Shown here one piece after another: positions 26,851 through 35,702 of a stretch of 64,000 nt of DNA. The stretch lies in NCBI GenBank assembly GCA_963725255.1, contig CAVRXV010000012.1, forward strand, positions 1 through 64,000. The letters run 5' to 3'. The stretch comes from JAIEPX01 sp963725255. GTDB taxonomy: Bacteria; Pseudomonadota; Gammaproteobacteria; JAIEPX01. The notes below the pieces were generated by a model. That model was not told the DNA's origin. It saw nothing but the letters and a program-made list of their open reading frames with translations, and searched no databases. The position numbers were made by a program, and so were the translations under genes. Position 1 is the stretch's first letter. Every line of letters begins with the position of its first letter.

Positions 26851-28275
26851 ATGCCTGCAAGTAACACAATAAATGCTGATCTCGTTGTATTAGGTGCTGG
26901 ACCGGGAGGTTATTCAGCTGCCTATCGTGCTGCAGATTTATTTAAAGAAGAAAAATCTGGAAAAACTGTTGTCATGATCGATGATGGTGAAGCATTAGGT
27001 GGTGTTTGTTTAAATGTTGGTTGTATACCTTCGAAAGCCTATCTGCATATCGCAAAAGTATTAACAGAAACGCAAGAAATGGCTGCGCATGGAATTGATT
27101 TTGGTAGGCCAAAAATTGATGCTGACAAATTAAGAGCCTGGAAAAACAGTGTTGTTAAGCGATTAACCGGCGGACTTGATATGCTCGCTAAAAAACGAAA
27201 AGTCACTGTTGTTCAAGGGACGGGTAAATTTATTAGTCCCACTGAAATTGAAGTAGTTAAAGGTTCAGAAAAATCAATTGTAAAATTTTCACAATGCATT
27301 ATTGCAGCAGGTTCACGACCCATTAATTTACCCTTTATGCCCCAAGATCAGCGAATTATTGATTCTACTGGTGCGCTTGAATTACCTGAATTGAATTGCA
27401 AGTTATTAGTTTTGGGTGGTGGAATTATCGGATTAGAAATGGGTACGGTGTATGAGGCATTGGGTGCGGAAGTTCATGTCGTTGAATTCATGGATCAATT
27501 AATGCCCGGTGCAGATAAAGATCTTGTTGCTCCGTTACATAAACGCATGGAAAAACGCTTTAAGAGCATAATGCTCGAAACCAAAGTAACTGCAGTTGAA
27601 GCCAAAAAAGACGGATTGTATGTCACATTTGAAGGTAAAAATGCACCGTCTGGTCCACAAAAATTTGATTATATTTTACAATCTGTTGGGCGTCGTCCTA
27701 ATAGTGATCAATTATCATTGGAAAAAGCAGGTGTTTCTGTTGATCAGCGAGGATTTATCACGGTCGATAATCAGCAACGTACTAATGTTGCCAATATTTT
27801 TGCCATCGGTGATATCGTCGGCAATCCTATGCTTGCACATAAAGCAGTGCCCGAAGGACATCTTGCTGCTGAAGTCATTGCCGGCAAAAAACATATTTTC
27901 GATCCAAAATGTATTCCTTCTGTTGCTTACACTGATCCTGAAGTGGCGTGGGCAGGATTAACAGAAACTGAAGCAAAAGCAAAAGGGATTAAATATGGTA
28001 AAGGTGTATTCCCTTGGCTCGCGAATGGTCGTTCACTCAGTATGGGACGTAGCGAAGGACTCACTAAATTATTATTTGATCCAGATACAAAACGTATTTT
28101 GGGTGGTGGAATTACAGGTACCAATGCAGGTGATTTGATTTGTGAAATTGCCCTTGCAATTGAAATGGGTTGTGATGCTGAAGATATTGCGCTCACTATT
28201 CATCCTCATCCAACGCTGGGTGAAACAATAATGTTAGCAGCGGAAGTTTTTGAAGGTACAGTGACCGATTTGTAA
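26851..28275 (+). CDS. lpdA: dihydrolipoamide dehydrogenase, E3
   Basis: 474 residues: FAD motif LVVLGAGPGGYSAAYRAADL, redox disulphide GGVCLNVGCIPSK (Cys53/Cys58), NAD-binding LGGGIIGLEMGTVYEALGAE and the C-terminal His-Glu pair in HPHPTLGET. It reoxidises the lipoyl arms of pyruvate and 2-oxoglutarate dehydrogenases and of glycine cleavage. It starts 4 bases after aceF. Confidence 0.97.
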   Translation: MPASNTINADLVVLGAGPGGYSAAYRAADLFKEEKSGKTVVMIDDGEALGGVCLNVGCIPSKAYLHIAKVLTETQEMAAHGIDFGRPKIDADKLRAWKNSVVKRLTGGLDMLAKKRKVTVVQGTGKFISPTEIEVVKGSEKSIVKFSQCIIAAGSRPINLPFMPQDQRIIDSTGALELPELNCKLLVLGGGIIGLEMGTVYEALGAEVHVVEFMDQLMPGADKDLVAPLHKRMEKRFKSIMLETKVTAVEAKKDGLYVTFEGKNAPSGPQKFDYILQSVGRRPNSDQLSLEKAGVSVDQRGFITVDNQQRTNVANIFAIGDIVGNPMLAHKAVPEGHLAAEVIAGKKHIFDPKCIPSVAYTDPEVAWAGLTETEAKAKGIKYGKGVFPWLANGRSLSMGRSEGLTKLLFDPDTKRILGGGITGTNAGDLICEIALAIEMGCDAEDIALTIHPHPTLGETIMLAAEVFEGTVTDL

Positions 28276-28298
28276 TGAAAATTTAATTATCATTACAA
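28270..28298 (+). terminator. weak AT-rich hairpin at the end of lpdA
   Basis: TTGTAATGA and TCATTACAA form a perfect 9-bp stem overlapping the lpdA stop codon. There is no clear U-tract after it, so termination is uncertain. Confidence 0.3.
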
Positions 28299-28487
28299 AT
28301 TAAAGTAACGATGAATGGAAAAGCATCGCTTGCGACCTATTGTGCTAGGGCATACAATTCAAACGCGATTTAGCTAATATCATGCGAACTCAAAAATTCA
28401 GTTTATGTACAAATAAAATACAGATTACTTTCTTGTTAGATCTTGTATACAGTCAAAAAATGTTGATTGAATGGCTCTCCTAAGATA

Positions 28488-28528
28488 TTGCTTTTCTTCT
28501 GGGGATAAACTATAATATGACCATATTA
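28488..28528 (+). promoter_or_regulatory. promoter and palindromic operator of the toxin-antitoxin pair
   Basis: TTGCTT, a 17-base spacer and a perfect TATAAT (28511-28516). Overlapping the -10 box is the inverted repeat TAATATG-AC-CATATTA (28513-28528). An operator over the -10 box fits the autorepression usual for Phd/YefM antitoxins. Confidence 0.65.
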
Positions 28529-28551
28529 GGTGACCACTTTTGGAGATTATG

Positions 28552-28794
28552 ATGTTAAATACAGCCCATGAGATTTCTGCAACGGAATTCAAAGCAACCT
28601 GCTTAAAGGTAATGGATCAAGTGCATGATAAACATATAGAGTATGTTATTACAAAACATGGTAAACCGATTGCTATGATTATACCGGTGCCTGAGAGTGA
28701 AACTGCCGAGATATTTGGTTGTTTGGCAAATACGGCAACCATTCATGGAGATATTATATCTCCAATAAAAGATGAGTGGGAAGCGAATGAATAA
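28552..28794 (+). CDS. Phd/YefM-family antitoxin
   Basis: 80 residues with the family N-terminus ISATEFKATCLKVMDQV and YVITKHGKPIAMIIPV. These proteins bind DNA as dimers and neutralise the toxin with the C-terminal tail. I choose the second of two tandem ATGs, 6 bases after GGAG. It overlaps the toxin gene by 8 bases, a typical translational coupling. Confidence 0.9.
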   Translation: MLNTAHEISATEFKATCLKVMDQVHDKHIEYVITKHGKPIAMIIPVPESETAEIFGCLANTATIHGDIISPIKDEWEANE

Positions 28795-29200
28795 TCTTTT
28801 ATTAGATACGCATATTTGGCTATGGTTAGTGCTGGGTGATAAACATTTAAAAAAGTCTGCGATTACATCAATTAAAAAGGCATCTAAAAATCACACAATT
28901 TATGTGTCAGCAATATCGATGTGGGAAATTGCCATGTTGGAACATAACAAACGGATATCACTGGGTTGTCCTATTGATGAATGGCTTCACAGAGCTCTAA
29001 GTGCTCCAGGAATTAGTTTAGCTTCATTGTCTCCTGAGATAGTCATGGATAGTGTAAAAATGCCTGATCATTTTCACAAAGACCCTGCAGATAGAATTAT
29101 TGTTGCAACAGCACGTGTGATGAACTTGACCTTACTTACTCGGGATGAGCGTATTTTAAAGTATAGTAATCAAGGTTATGTTAACACTATTAATGGTTAA
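28787..29200 (+). CDS. PIN-domain toxin (VapC-like ribonuclease)
   Basis: 137 residues with the acidic PIN residues in place: Asp in LLLDTHIWLW, Glu in SAISMWEIAML, Asp in DPADRIIVATA and Asp in LLTRDERIL. Such toxins are metal-dependent ribonucleases, often cutting tRNA. The ATG lies within the end of the antitoxin gene. This subfamily (DTHIWLWL) usually pairs with Phd antitoxins, as here. Confidence 0.9.
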   Translation: MNNLLLDTHIWLWLVLGDKHLKKSAITSIKKASKNHTIYVSAISMWEIAMLEHNKRISLGCPIDEWLHRALSAPGISLASLSPEIVMDSVKMPDHFHKDPADRIIVATARVMNLTLLTRDERILKYSNQGYVNTING

Positions 29201-29230
29201 ATTACTTATTATTATATTATGGTGTGTAAA

Positions 29231-30040
29231 ATGACATTAGATCAAGCGCTAGTACTCAAGCATCAGAAATATGCAAGAAAAACCAATGATCAAGCTGCGA
29301 TCGTGCAGCGTGAAATTTTTAATCGTTTGATTGAACGATTAGAATATATGTTGATTAGGCCTGAAAATGTGCTTAATTTAGGTGCCGCGACAAAATATGG
29401 AGAGGAATTATTGCAACGGCTTTATCCTCAAACTAAAATTATTTCTGTTGATATTCCTTCATATTTTTCTTCTAAAAATAGTGTTTTGCCATTACCAGAT
29501 CATTCTCAGCAGCTCATTGTCTGTAATTTATTATTTCATTGGGTGAATGAACCGCAAAAATTATTGCAAGAAATTGCGCGAGTATTAGATCCTAAAGGTG
29601 TTTTGTTACTGACATCAATGGGTGTTGATACACTAAAAGAATGTAGAGAGGCTTTTTTACAGGTTGATAATTATCCTCATGTCCATGATTTTCCCGATAT
29701 GCACGATGTGGGTGATTTAATGTTACAGACAGGATTTGTGGATCCCGTTGTGGATGTGCAAACACTGACTGTTAATTATAAAAGTGTGCAGCAATTATTT
29801 CAGGATCTGCGTGATACGGGGACAACCAATGCTCATTGTGATCGTCGTCGAGGACTAATGGGAAAAAACCAATGGAATAAAATGCTTGCTGCTTATGAAG
29901 AAATGAAAAATGAAAATGCTTATCCAGGAACCTACGAAATTATTTACGGACATGCATGGGGAGTGCGTATTCAACGGAAACAAAATGGGGAAATTAGTGT
30001 ACCTTTGTCATCAATGGAAAAATTGCTCAATTCAAAGTAG
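29231..30040 (+). CDS. BioC-like SAM-dependent methyltransferase
   Basis: About 269 residues. SAM-binding motif VLNLGAATKYGEELL (a weak form of the usual DLGCGTG), acidic VDIP, then VCNLLFHWVNEPQKLLQEIARVLDPKGVLLLTSMGVDTLKE, which is the pattern of BioC/NDUFAF5-type methyltransferases. BioC methylates malonyl-ACP to start biotin synthesis. No other biotin gene is nearby, so the NDUFAF5-like alternative stays open. ATG at 29231 preferred over one 12 bases upstream. Confidence 0.72.
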   Translation: MTLDQALVLKHQKYARKTNDQAAIVQREIFNRLIERLEYMLIRPENVLNLGAATKYGEELLQRLYPQTKIISVDIPSYFSSKNSVLPLPDHSQQLIVCNLLFHWVNEPQKLLQEIARVLDPKGVLLLTSMGVDTLKECREAFLQVDNYPHVHDFPDMHDVGDLMLQTGFVDPVVDVQTLTVNYKSVQQLFQDLRDTGTTNAHCDRRRGLMGKNQWNKMLAAYEEMKNENAYPGTYEIIYGHAWGVRIQRKQNGEISVPLSSMEKLLNSK

Positions 30041-30068
30041 AGGAAAGGGGCGGGCTTGCGACTAAAGG

Positions 30069-30085
30069 AAGGTGTCAGACACCTT
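30069..30085. repeat. AAGGTGTCAGACACCTT palindrome
   Basis: A perfect 17-base palindrome (8-bp arms around one base), downstream of the methyltransferase and followed by TATTTC. Palindromes of this type are spread in many bacterial genomes, possibly as REP-like elements. It could also weakly terminate transcription. Confidence 0.5.
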
Positions 30086-30164
30086 TATTTCTCTGAAATC
30101 ATCAAATGGAGAATTGACCCCCACCTCACATTTTCAAAAGAACTGTACAAATCAGGCTAATGTA

Positions 30165-31121
30165 TTAGCCCGTAATAGATGGCGATGTACAATGTGCAGG
30201 TTCTAAGTCCCATGCTTTTGAAACATCCAAGATCGCTTTTGCGGCTTCTGGATTAGCGTAGGGCGATTTAGTAATATCTGGTATCAAATATCCGCCTATA
30301 GAGGTTAAAACACCAAGACAAAGTCCAACAAGACCCGCACTGTAAACTGCTCCAACAGTGTTTGTTGATAAGGTTACACCAACCATTGTGCACACAGTTA
30401 AACCAAAACTAGGCACTGCAGTACAAACAATGAGTCCGCCTAACAGGGTAAGACCGGCAACTGCTAATAGTGTCCCTAAAACAATAAAGAACGTGCCATT
30501 TATTCCATCATTCTCTAATAATTTTCCTAGTTCTGCGAGTTTAAGAATAATTTCATTTTTTGAAAATGGTTTGGGATCATCAGCTTTATTAGTTCCTAAA
30601 TGCGCATTAAGTGCGCGTGTAACAAGATCCATCACTTCGATTGCAACGAGTGAATTTTTGCGGGTAATGTTATTTGGCATTTTGAGTTTTTGTGATAATT
30701 GACGAAGAGCTCGTAAAAGTTCTTGGTTTGCTGTTTCTAGAGTTGGATTGGGGGATTGTAATTGATGTTCAACGAGTATGTCGCTAACTTTCGATGTGAG
30801 ACCTTCATTAAATTTACTAAATTGATTTTCATCATCTACTAAAGCGTGTTGTTCATTGAATAGCTTTAGTAATGCTTTAGATGCTTTAAATTCGCGATCA
30901 TTTCTTTCCTCTACCGATTCCCACTGGCTTGTGACTGGATTTACTCTGTAAAGACCAGAAGTAAGCGGGGCAGTATTAGGTCCCGTATTATTTTCAGGAG
31001 CTACTTTAGCGACCAAACTTTGAAACGCAGCAAGTTTTTGATCGTACTCTTTTTTTAACTCAGCATTAGATTTTTTACTATCAAAAAAAGCACTCGAATA
31101 TTCTGTTGTTTTAAACATCAT
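30165..31121 (-). CDS. unknown protein with C-terminal membrane segments, candidate effector
   Basis: About 318 residues. The N-terminus carries SSAFFDSKK, shared in near-identical form (SSAFFNSKK) with the small gene at 32.0 kb. The first 200 residues are charged and helical. Residues ~215-285 form two or three glycine-rich hydrophobic segments (FFIVLGTLLAVAGLTLLGG, AGLVGLCLGVLTSIGGYLI). No known family. Of several ATGs I take the one 6 bases after GAGG. Confidence 0.6.
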   Translation of the reverse strand: MMFKTTEYSSAFFDSKKSNAELKKEYDQKLAAFQSLVAKVAPENNTGPNTAPLTSGLYRVNPVTSQWESVEERNDREFKASKALLKLFNEQHALVDDENQFSKFNEGLTSKVSDILVEHQLQSPNPTLETANQELLRALRQLSQKLKMPNNITRKNSLVAIEVMDLVTRALNAHLGTNKADDPKPFSKNEIILKLAELGKLLENDGINGTFFIVLGTLLAVAGLTLLGGLIVCTAVPSFGLTVCTMVGVTLSTNTVGAVYSAGLVGLCLGVLTSIGGYLIPDITKSPYANPEAAKAILDVSKAWDLEPAHCTSPSITG

Positions 31122-31272
31122 TAAAAACCTCATATTTTACGTATTACATAGTCTGTATATTTTCTAGTATCATAGATAGTACCTTCTGTTCCTCGCCCAG
31201 TCAAGCAAATTTGCTATATTTTTGGGGTAAAACCCGCTGAATTTGCCTGTTGGGGCTGAGTGGTCAAGTCTA

Positions 31273-31983
31273 CTAAACTCTTGCTGCGCACCAAATACTG
31301 ACCCTTTCTACCCCATTCGCCTTAAAAAGGTGACTCAGGCCGCCTACTGTCGCTCCTGTGGTCATCACGTCATCAATGATCGCAACATGTTGAGCTTCAA
31401 TCGGTTTGTTGATGCTGAAAGCATCGACGATATTAGACTTTCGAAATTCGGCAGAAGTTTTGCTTTGAGGGGTCGTATAACGGATCCGTTTGCACAGGTT
31501 TATGTTCATCGGTATTTGAGTGAGATTAGAAATATGTTTTGCAATCAAAGTGGCTTGATTATAACCCCGCTGACGTAAACGTTTTGGATGAAGTGGAACA
31601 GGAATCAGCAGTGTCGGTAAGTCATACGAAGAATGCTGAGCAATCACTCGTTCAGCAATTAACTCAGCGAATAAACGTGTGGCAGAAAGATTATTATAGA
31701 ACTTCATTTTTGTAATCAAACTGATAATTTCCCCTTGATATATTAAAGGGGCAAGAGTGGCATTAAAACTCGGATGGCACTTGAGGCATTCTCCACAATA
31801 CAATGGCTCATTGTGTGCAATATCAAGTGGTTTCGCACATTGATAACAACTCGACAATAACCAAGGTAAAGTAGCCCAACACTGCTCACAAATATCTCTT
31901 CCTGTGTCGCTTTTTTTGTTGCACAGCAAACAATGGTTCGGGAATATACTGTTGAATAAAGATTTTAAAATAGGATTTAACAT
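31273..31983 (-). CDS. comF: ComF-family phosphoribosyltransferase-like protein
   Basis: About 236 residues: an N-terminal zinc-binding region with cysteine pairs (CLLCNKK, CEQCW, CYQCAKP, CGECLKC) and a C-terminal PRTase fold with the PRPP loop VAIIDDVMTTGATVGG. ComF is needed for DNA uptake in naturally competent bacteria; the enzymatic role is unclear. Start is uncertain: the ATG 24 bases inside the longest frame fits the family better than the GTG at 32007. Confidence 0.9.
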   Translation of the reverse strand: MLNPILKSLFNSIFPNHCLLCNKKSDTGRDICEQCWATLPWLLSSCYQCAKPLDIAHNEPLYCGECLKCHPSFNATLAPLIYQGEIISLITKMKFYNNLSATRLFAELIAERVIAQHSSYDLPTLLIPVPLHPKRLRQRGYNQATLIAKHISNLTQIPMNINLCKRIRYTTPQSKTSAEFRKSNIVDAFSINKPIEAQHVAIIDDVMTTGATVGGLSHLFKANGVERVSIWCAARV

Positions 31984-32032
31984 GGTGCAGTTATAGCAAA
32001 ACTGCACCCGTAAAAAAATACCGTACTATTTC

Positions 32033-32455
32033 TTAAAGATGAAAGCTGCCTAAATCTTCTAATGTCGATACTGATGCAAATGACTCTTGAGAACCTGAAA
32101 GGGCCTGCCTCAGTTTTTTACGTCCTTTATCTTTAGTAGGTTGCTGTTCAGTTTCTGAATTTTCGGCTACCATTGCAGGCTTTACTTCAGCCTTTTCAAC
32201 ATGTTCTGCGTTGTCACGCTTTTTAGAATTGAAGAATGCTGAGCTGTGATTTAACTTAGTTTTATCTGATTTTTTAGTGGCTGGTGGGCTTTCGGGGAGT
32301 GCAAGAACACTCGTCGGGCTATCTGAACGTGTTGATTCTTCGTCAGCCATATAGGGAAAATTATATCCAGAAAAATTTGATTCTGCACTGATGCTCATTT
32401 TTCTCGGTCCTTGTTCCTCATCGCTTAAATATAATTCATCATTCGATTTTTGCAT
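32033..32455 (-). CDS. small unknown polar protein with SSAFFNSKK motif
   Basis: 140 residues, very hydrophilic and likely disordered: rich in Ser, Glu, Lys and Pro, with an acidic N-terminus (LYLSDEEQGP) and a basic KDKGRKKLRQ patch. It shares SSAFFNSKK with the 30.2 kb gene. The C-terminus ends SVSTLEDLGSFHL, a mix of acidic and hydrophobic residues. Good ribosome site (GAGAGG). Function unknown; effector-like composition. Confidence 0.55.
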   Translation of the reverse strand: MQKSNDELYLSDEEQGPRKMSISAESNFSGYNFPYMADEESTRSDSPTSVLALPESPPATKKSDKTKLNHSSAFFNSKKRDNAEHVEKAEVKPAMVAENSETEQQPTKDKGRKKLRQALSGSQESFASVSTLEDLGSFHL

Positions 32456-32517
32456 AAATACCTCTCGCTGCTCATGTATAAAAGATAATATTATACAAGC
32501 TGATTCTTAAGATATCC

Positions 32518-34494
32518 TTAAAGAATGGGCGCAGTTGCTTTTTCTTTTTCCTGTATAGCGCTCAAAATACCTGCTGTATTTAATCCGCAATTGGCGAGAA
32601 GAAGATCGGGATCGCCGTGTTCGATGAATGTATCGGGTAATCCTAAATTTAAGATGGAATTTTTCATATTTTGCGCAACGAGAAATTCATTGATTGCACT
32701 GCCTGCGCCACCCATAATGGCATTTTCTTCGACGGTTACAATTAAAGAATGCGTTTTGGCGATTTGGAGAATGGTTTCTTCATCAAGGGGTTTTATAAAA
32801 CGCATATTCACTACCGTAGCGTTGAGTTCTTTTCCTGCAGCGAGAGTAGGCGTTACCATGCTGCCAAATGCCAGTATCGCAATTTTTTCACCGTGTAAAA
32901 GCGTTTCTGATTTGCCTACTTCTAACATAGTCATGGTAAATTGGATGGGTGCTCCGGTGCCACTGCCGCGAGGATAACGCACAGCTGCGGGGCCAGGATA
33001 TTGATAAGCAGTGTATAGCATTTGACGGCATTCATTTTCGTTGCTAGGTGCCATAATGATCATATTGGGAATGCACCGTAAATAACTTAAATCAAAACTG
33101 CCGGCATGAGTAGGGCCATCGGGACCCACTAATCCTGCACGATCAATTGCGAATGTCACATCTAAATTTTGCAGCGCCACATCATGAATTAATTGATCAT
33201 AAGCTCGTTGTAAAAAAGTGGAATAAATCGCAACGACCGGTTTTAATCCTTCACACGCTAAACCCGCTGCGAGTGTAACTGAATGTTGTTCAGCAATTCC
33301 TACGTCGCAATATTGCTCAGGAAAACGTTGATGAAATTCAACCATGCCTGAGCCTTCTCTCATTGCCGGTGTGATGGCATACAAGCGTTTATCATCATGT
33401 GCAACGTCACATAAAAATTGTCCGAAAATATCTGAATAGGAGAAACGTTTATTAGTCAGATTTTCAACGGGAATTGCTGAAGAAAAATTAATTGTGACAT
33501 CCTGTTTTTCTTCAGCATTTTTCTCAGATGACAATGTGGATTCTTTTAATTGGTCATCAGTTTTAGTTTCAGTTTTGTGAAAACCAGGTTTTACAGCATG
33601 ATATTTTATAGGGTCTGCTTCTGCTGCGTCGTATCCTTTTCCTTTTGTTGTGACAACATGCAACAAACGAGGTCCAGTCAGTTCGTGCAAATTTCGTAAC
33701 GTAGGAATTAAACTATCTAAATCATGTCCATCAATAGGGCCAAAATAGTGAATGCCTAATTCTTCAAATAAAGTACCTGGCGTTATCATACCTTTTAAAT
33801 GTGTTTCAGTGCGTTTCACTAATGTTTTCATTGGCGGCATCATATTCAGTACTTTTTTACTGTTTTCTCTCAACGAAGTGTATGTTTTTCCGGTTAAAAT
33901 TCGAGTCAGATAATTTGTGAGTGCGCCAACATTATGAGAAATGGACATGTCGTTGTCGTTGAGAATGATCAATAAATTAGCGTCTAAACTACCCGCATGA
34001 TTCAGTGCTTCGAAAGCCATGCCGCCGGTCAGGCCGCCATCACCGATAATAGCAATGCCCTGATTGGAGTTGCCGAAAATTTTTGAAGCAATCGCCATTC
34101 CTAATGCAGCACTAATTGATGTGCTGGAATGCCCTACGCCGAACGTGTCATATTCGCTTTCTGAACGTTTAGGGAAAGGGGAGAGGCCTTGGTATTGTTT
34201 GATCGTGTTAAGACGATCACGACGCCCTGTGAGCACTTTATGTCCGTACGCCTGGTGACCAACATCCCAGACCAATTTGTCATCGGGAGTGTTAAACACA
34301 TAATGCAGTGCAATGGTGAGTTCGACTGTTCCGAGACTTCCCGCGAAATGCCCCCCGCATTGATTAAGCGAGTTAATGAGGTACAAACGCAGTTCATCCG
34401 CCAGAGCGGGAAGATCCTCCACTGGCAGAGCACGTAAATCGTGGGGCGTGTCCACCCGCGATAATATCGGATACAGTGCATTATTGTCGTTCAT
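32518..34494 (-). CDS. dxs: 1-deoxy-D-xylulose-5-phosphate synthase
   Basis: Joins pyruvate and glyceraldehyde-3-phosphate, the first step of the MEP isoprenoid pathway. Thiamine-diphosphate motif GDGGLTGGMAFEALNHAG...NDN, then SISHNVGAL, and the transketolase C-terminal half with DRAGLVGPDGPTHAGSFDLSYLR. About 658 residues, some 35 longer than usual because of a polar acidic linker between the two halves (around KTDDQLKESTLSSEK). The ATG at 34494 is preferred over a GTG 15 bases upstream. Confidence 0.96.
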   Translation of the reverse strand: MNDNNALYPILSRVDTPHDLRALPVEDLPALADELRLYLINSLNQCGGHFAGSLGTVELTIALHYVFNTPDDKLVWDVGHQAYGHKVLTGRRDRLNTIKQYQGLSPFPKRSESEYDTFGVGHSSTSISAALGMAIASKIFGNSNQGIAIIGDGGLTGGMAFEALNHAGSLDANLLIILNDNDMSISHNVGALTNYLTRILTGKTYTSLRENSKKVLNMMPPMKTLVKRTETHLKGMITPGTLFEELGIHYFGPIDGHDLDSLIPTLRNLHELTGPRLLHVVTTKGKGYDAAEADPIKYHAVKPGFHKTETKTDDQLKESTLSSEKNAEEKQDVTINFSSAIPVENLTNKRFSYSDIFGQFLCDVAHDDKRLYAITPAMREGSGMVEFHQRFPEQYCDVGIAEQHSVTLAAGLACEGLKPVVAIYSTFLQRAYDQLIHDVALQNLDVTFAIDRAGLVGPDGPTHAGSFDLSYLRCIPNMIIMAPSNENECRQMLYTAYQYPGPAAVRYPRGSGTGAPIQFTMTMLEVGKSETLLHGEKIAILAFGSMVTPTLAAGKELNATVVNMRFIKPLDEETILQIAKTHSLIVTVEENAIMGGAGSAINEFLVAQNMKNSILNLGLPDTFIEHGDPDLLLANCGLNTAGILSAIQEKEKATAPIL

Positions 34495-34623
34495 GGCCGT
34501 ATAATCCACTTTTAGGGCGAATCTTGCAAGTTTTGGATCATGTCCAAAGCGAGGGTCAATCTAGCCTAGATAAAGACAGTGTATTTCTTTATAATTGGAT
34601 TTTTTAGGAACAAGGTAACTACC

Positions 34624-35646
34624 ATGATACAACACTCTGCCATCACCTTTGATGATGTTCTTTTAATTCCTGCTTACAACCACTATGAATCTCGACGTTT
34701 AGTTGATATTTCAATGCGAGATCGAACCGGAAAGCTCACACTCAAATTGCCTGTGATCACCTCCAATATGGACACTGTCACCGAAGATAAAATGGCAAAT
34801 TTTATGGGGTCTAAAGGTGGCATGGGAGCTTTGCATCGATTCATGTCTGTCGATGAGAACATTAAAGTTTTTAAGGCCTGCGAATTTCCGACCTTTGTTT
34901 CTATTGGTTGTACAAAGGCGGATTTAGATCGTGCTGCGGCGTTAAGAGATGCGGGTGCAGAGTATTTTTGTATTGACGTTGCACATGCTCACGCAAAATA
35001 TGTGGGACAAACCTTGAAGAATTTACGCAGCTTGTTGCCTAATGGATGTTTGATGGCTGGTAATGTGGCTACCTATGCAGGTGCTGATTATTTAGCCTCT
35101 TGTGGTGCGGATTTGATTAAGGTGGGTATAGGCGGTGGTTCAGTATGTTCTACTCGCATTAAAACAGGCTTTGGTGTGCCCATGCTTTCTTGTATTCAAG
35201 ATTGTGCTCGTACAGATCGGTCGATTGTTGCAGATGGTGGAATTCGAGCAGCTGGTGATATTGTAAAGGCATTGGCTTTTGGTGCCGATTTTGTGATGTT
35301 AGGAGGGCTTTTTGCAGGGACTCGCCCAACACCTGGTGAAGTTATTCAAAAACCCGATGGCAAAAAAGTAAAACAATATCGAGGAATGGCTTCGCGAGAA
35401 GCTCAAGAAGATTTTATGGGTGAAATGAATGATTGGAAAACAGCTGAAGGAGTTGCCACCGAAGTTCCTTATCGCGAAGATGAAGATGCCATTATTGCGG
35501 ATATTGTTGGTGGATTACGTTCTGGCCTCACCTACGGTGGTTCTAATACAATTTCTGAACTACAACGCAAACTCAATTATATGGTTGTAAGTCAGGCTTC
35601 ACGCATCGAAAGTTTGCCTCATAAAACATTGAACACCGAGAAATAA
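34624..35646 (+). CDS. guaC: GMP reductase
   Basis: Converts GMP to IMP with NADPH. 340 residues in the IMPDH/GMPR barrel fold without CBS domains. The start FDDVLLIPAYNHYESR, the catalytic-Cys loop GIGGGSVCSTRIKTGFG and MLGGLFAGTRPTPGE fit GMP reductase rather than IMP dehydrogenase. ATG follows AAGGTAA. Divergent from dxs. Confidence 0.9.
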   Translation: MIQHSAITFDDVLLIPAYNHYESRRLVDISMRDRTGKLTLKLPVITSNMDTVTEDKMANFMGSKGGMGALHRFMSVDENIKVFKACEFPTFVSIGCTKADLDRAAALRDAGAEYFCIDVAHAHAKYVGQTLKNLRSLLPNGCLMAGNVATYAGADYLASCGADLIKVGIGGGSVCSTRIKTGFGVPMLSCIQDCARTDRSIVADGGIRAAGDIVKALAFGADFVMLGGLFAGTRPTPGEVIQKPDGKKVKQYRGMASREAQEDFMGEMNDWKTAEGVATEVPYREDEDAIIADIVGGLRSGLTYGGSNTISELQRKLNYMVVSQASRIESLPHKTLNTEK

Positions 35647-35702
35647 CTCGATGAGTTAGGCCGAGCTCTTCCTTACCTTATTATATGAAGTGGTAGGGGG
35701 AT

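Noticed and set aside
31243..31578. Plus-strand frame over the 3' half of comF
   Set aside because: Antisense to conserved PRTase codons; no ribosome site or family resemblance.
34510..34623. Purine riboswitch upstream of guaC
   Set aside because: No three-stem architecture or conserved core seen in the short leader.
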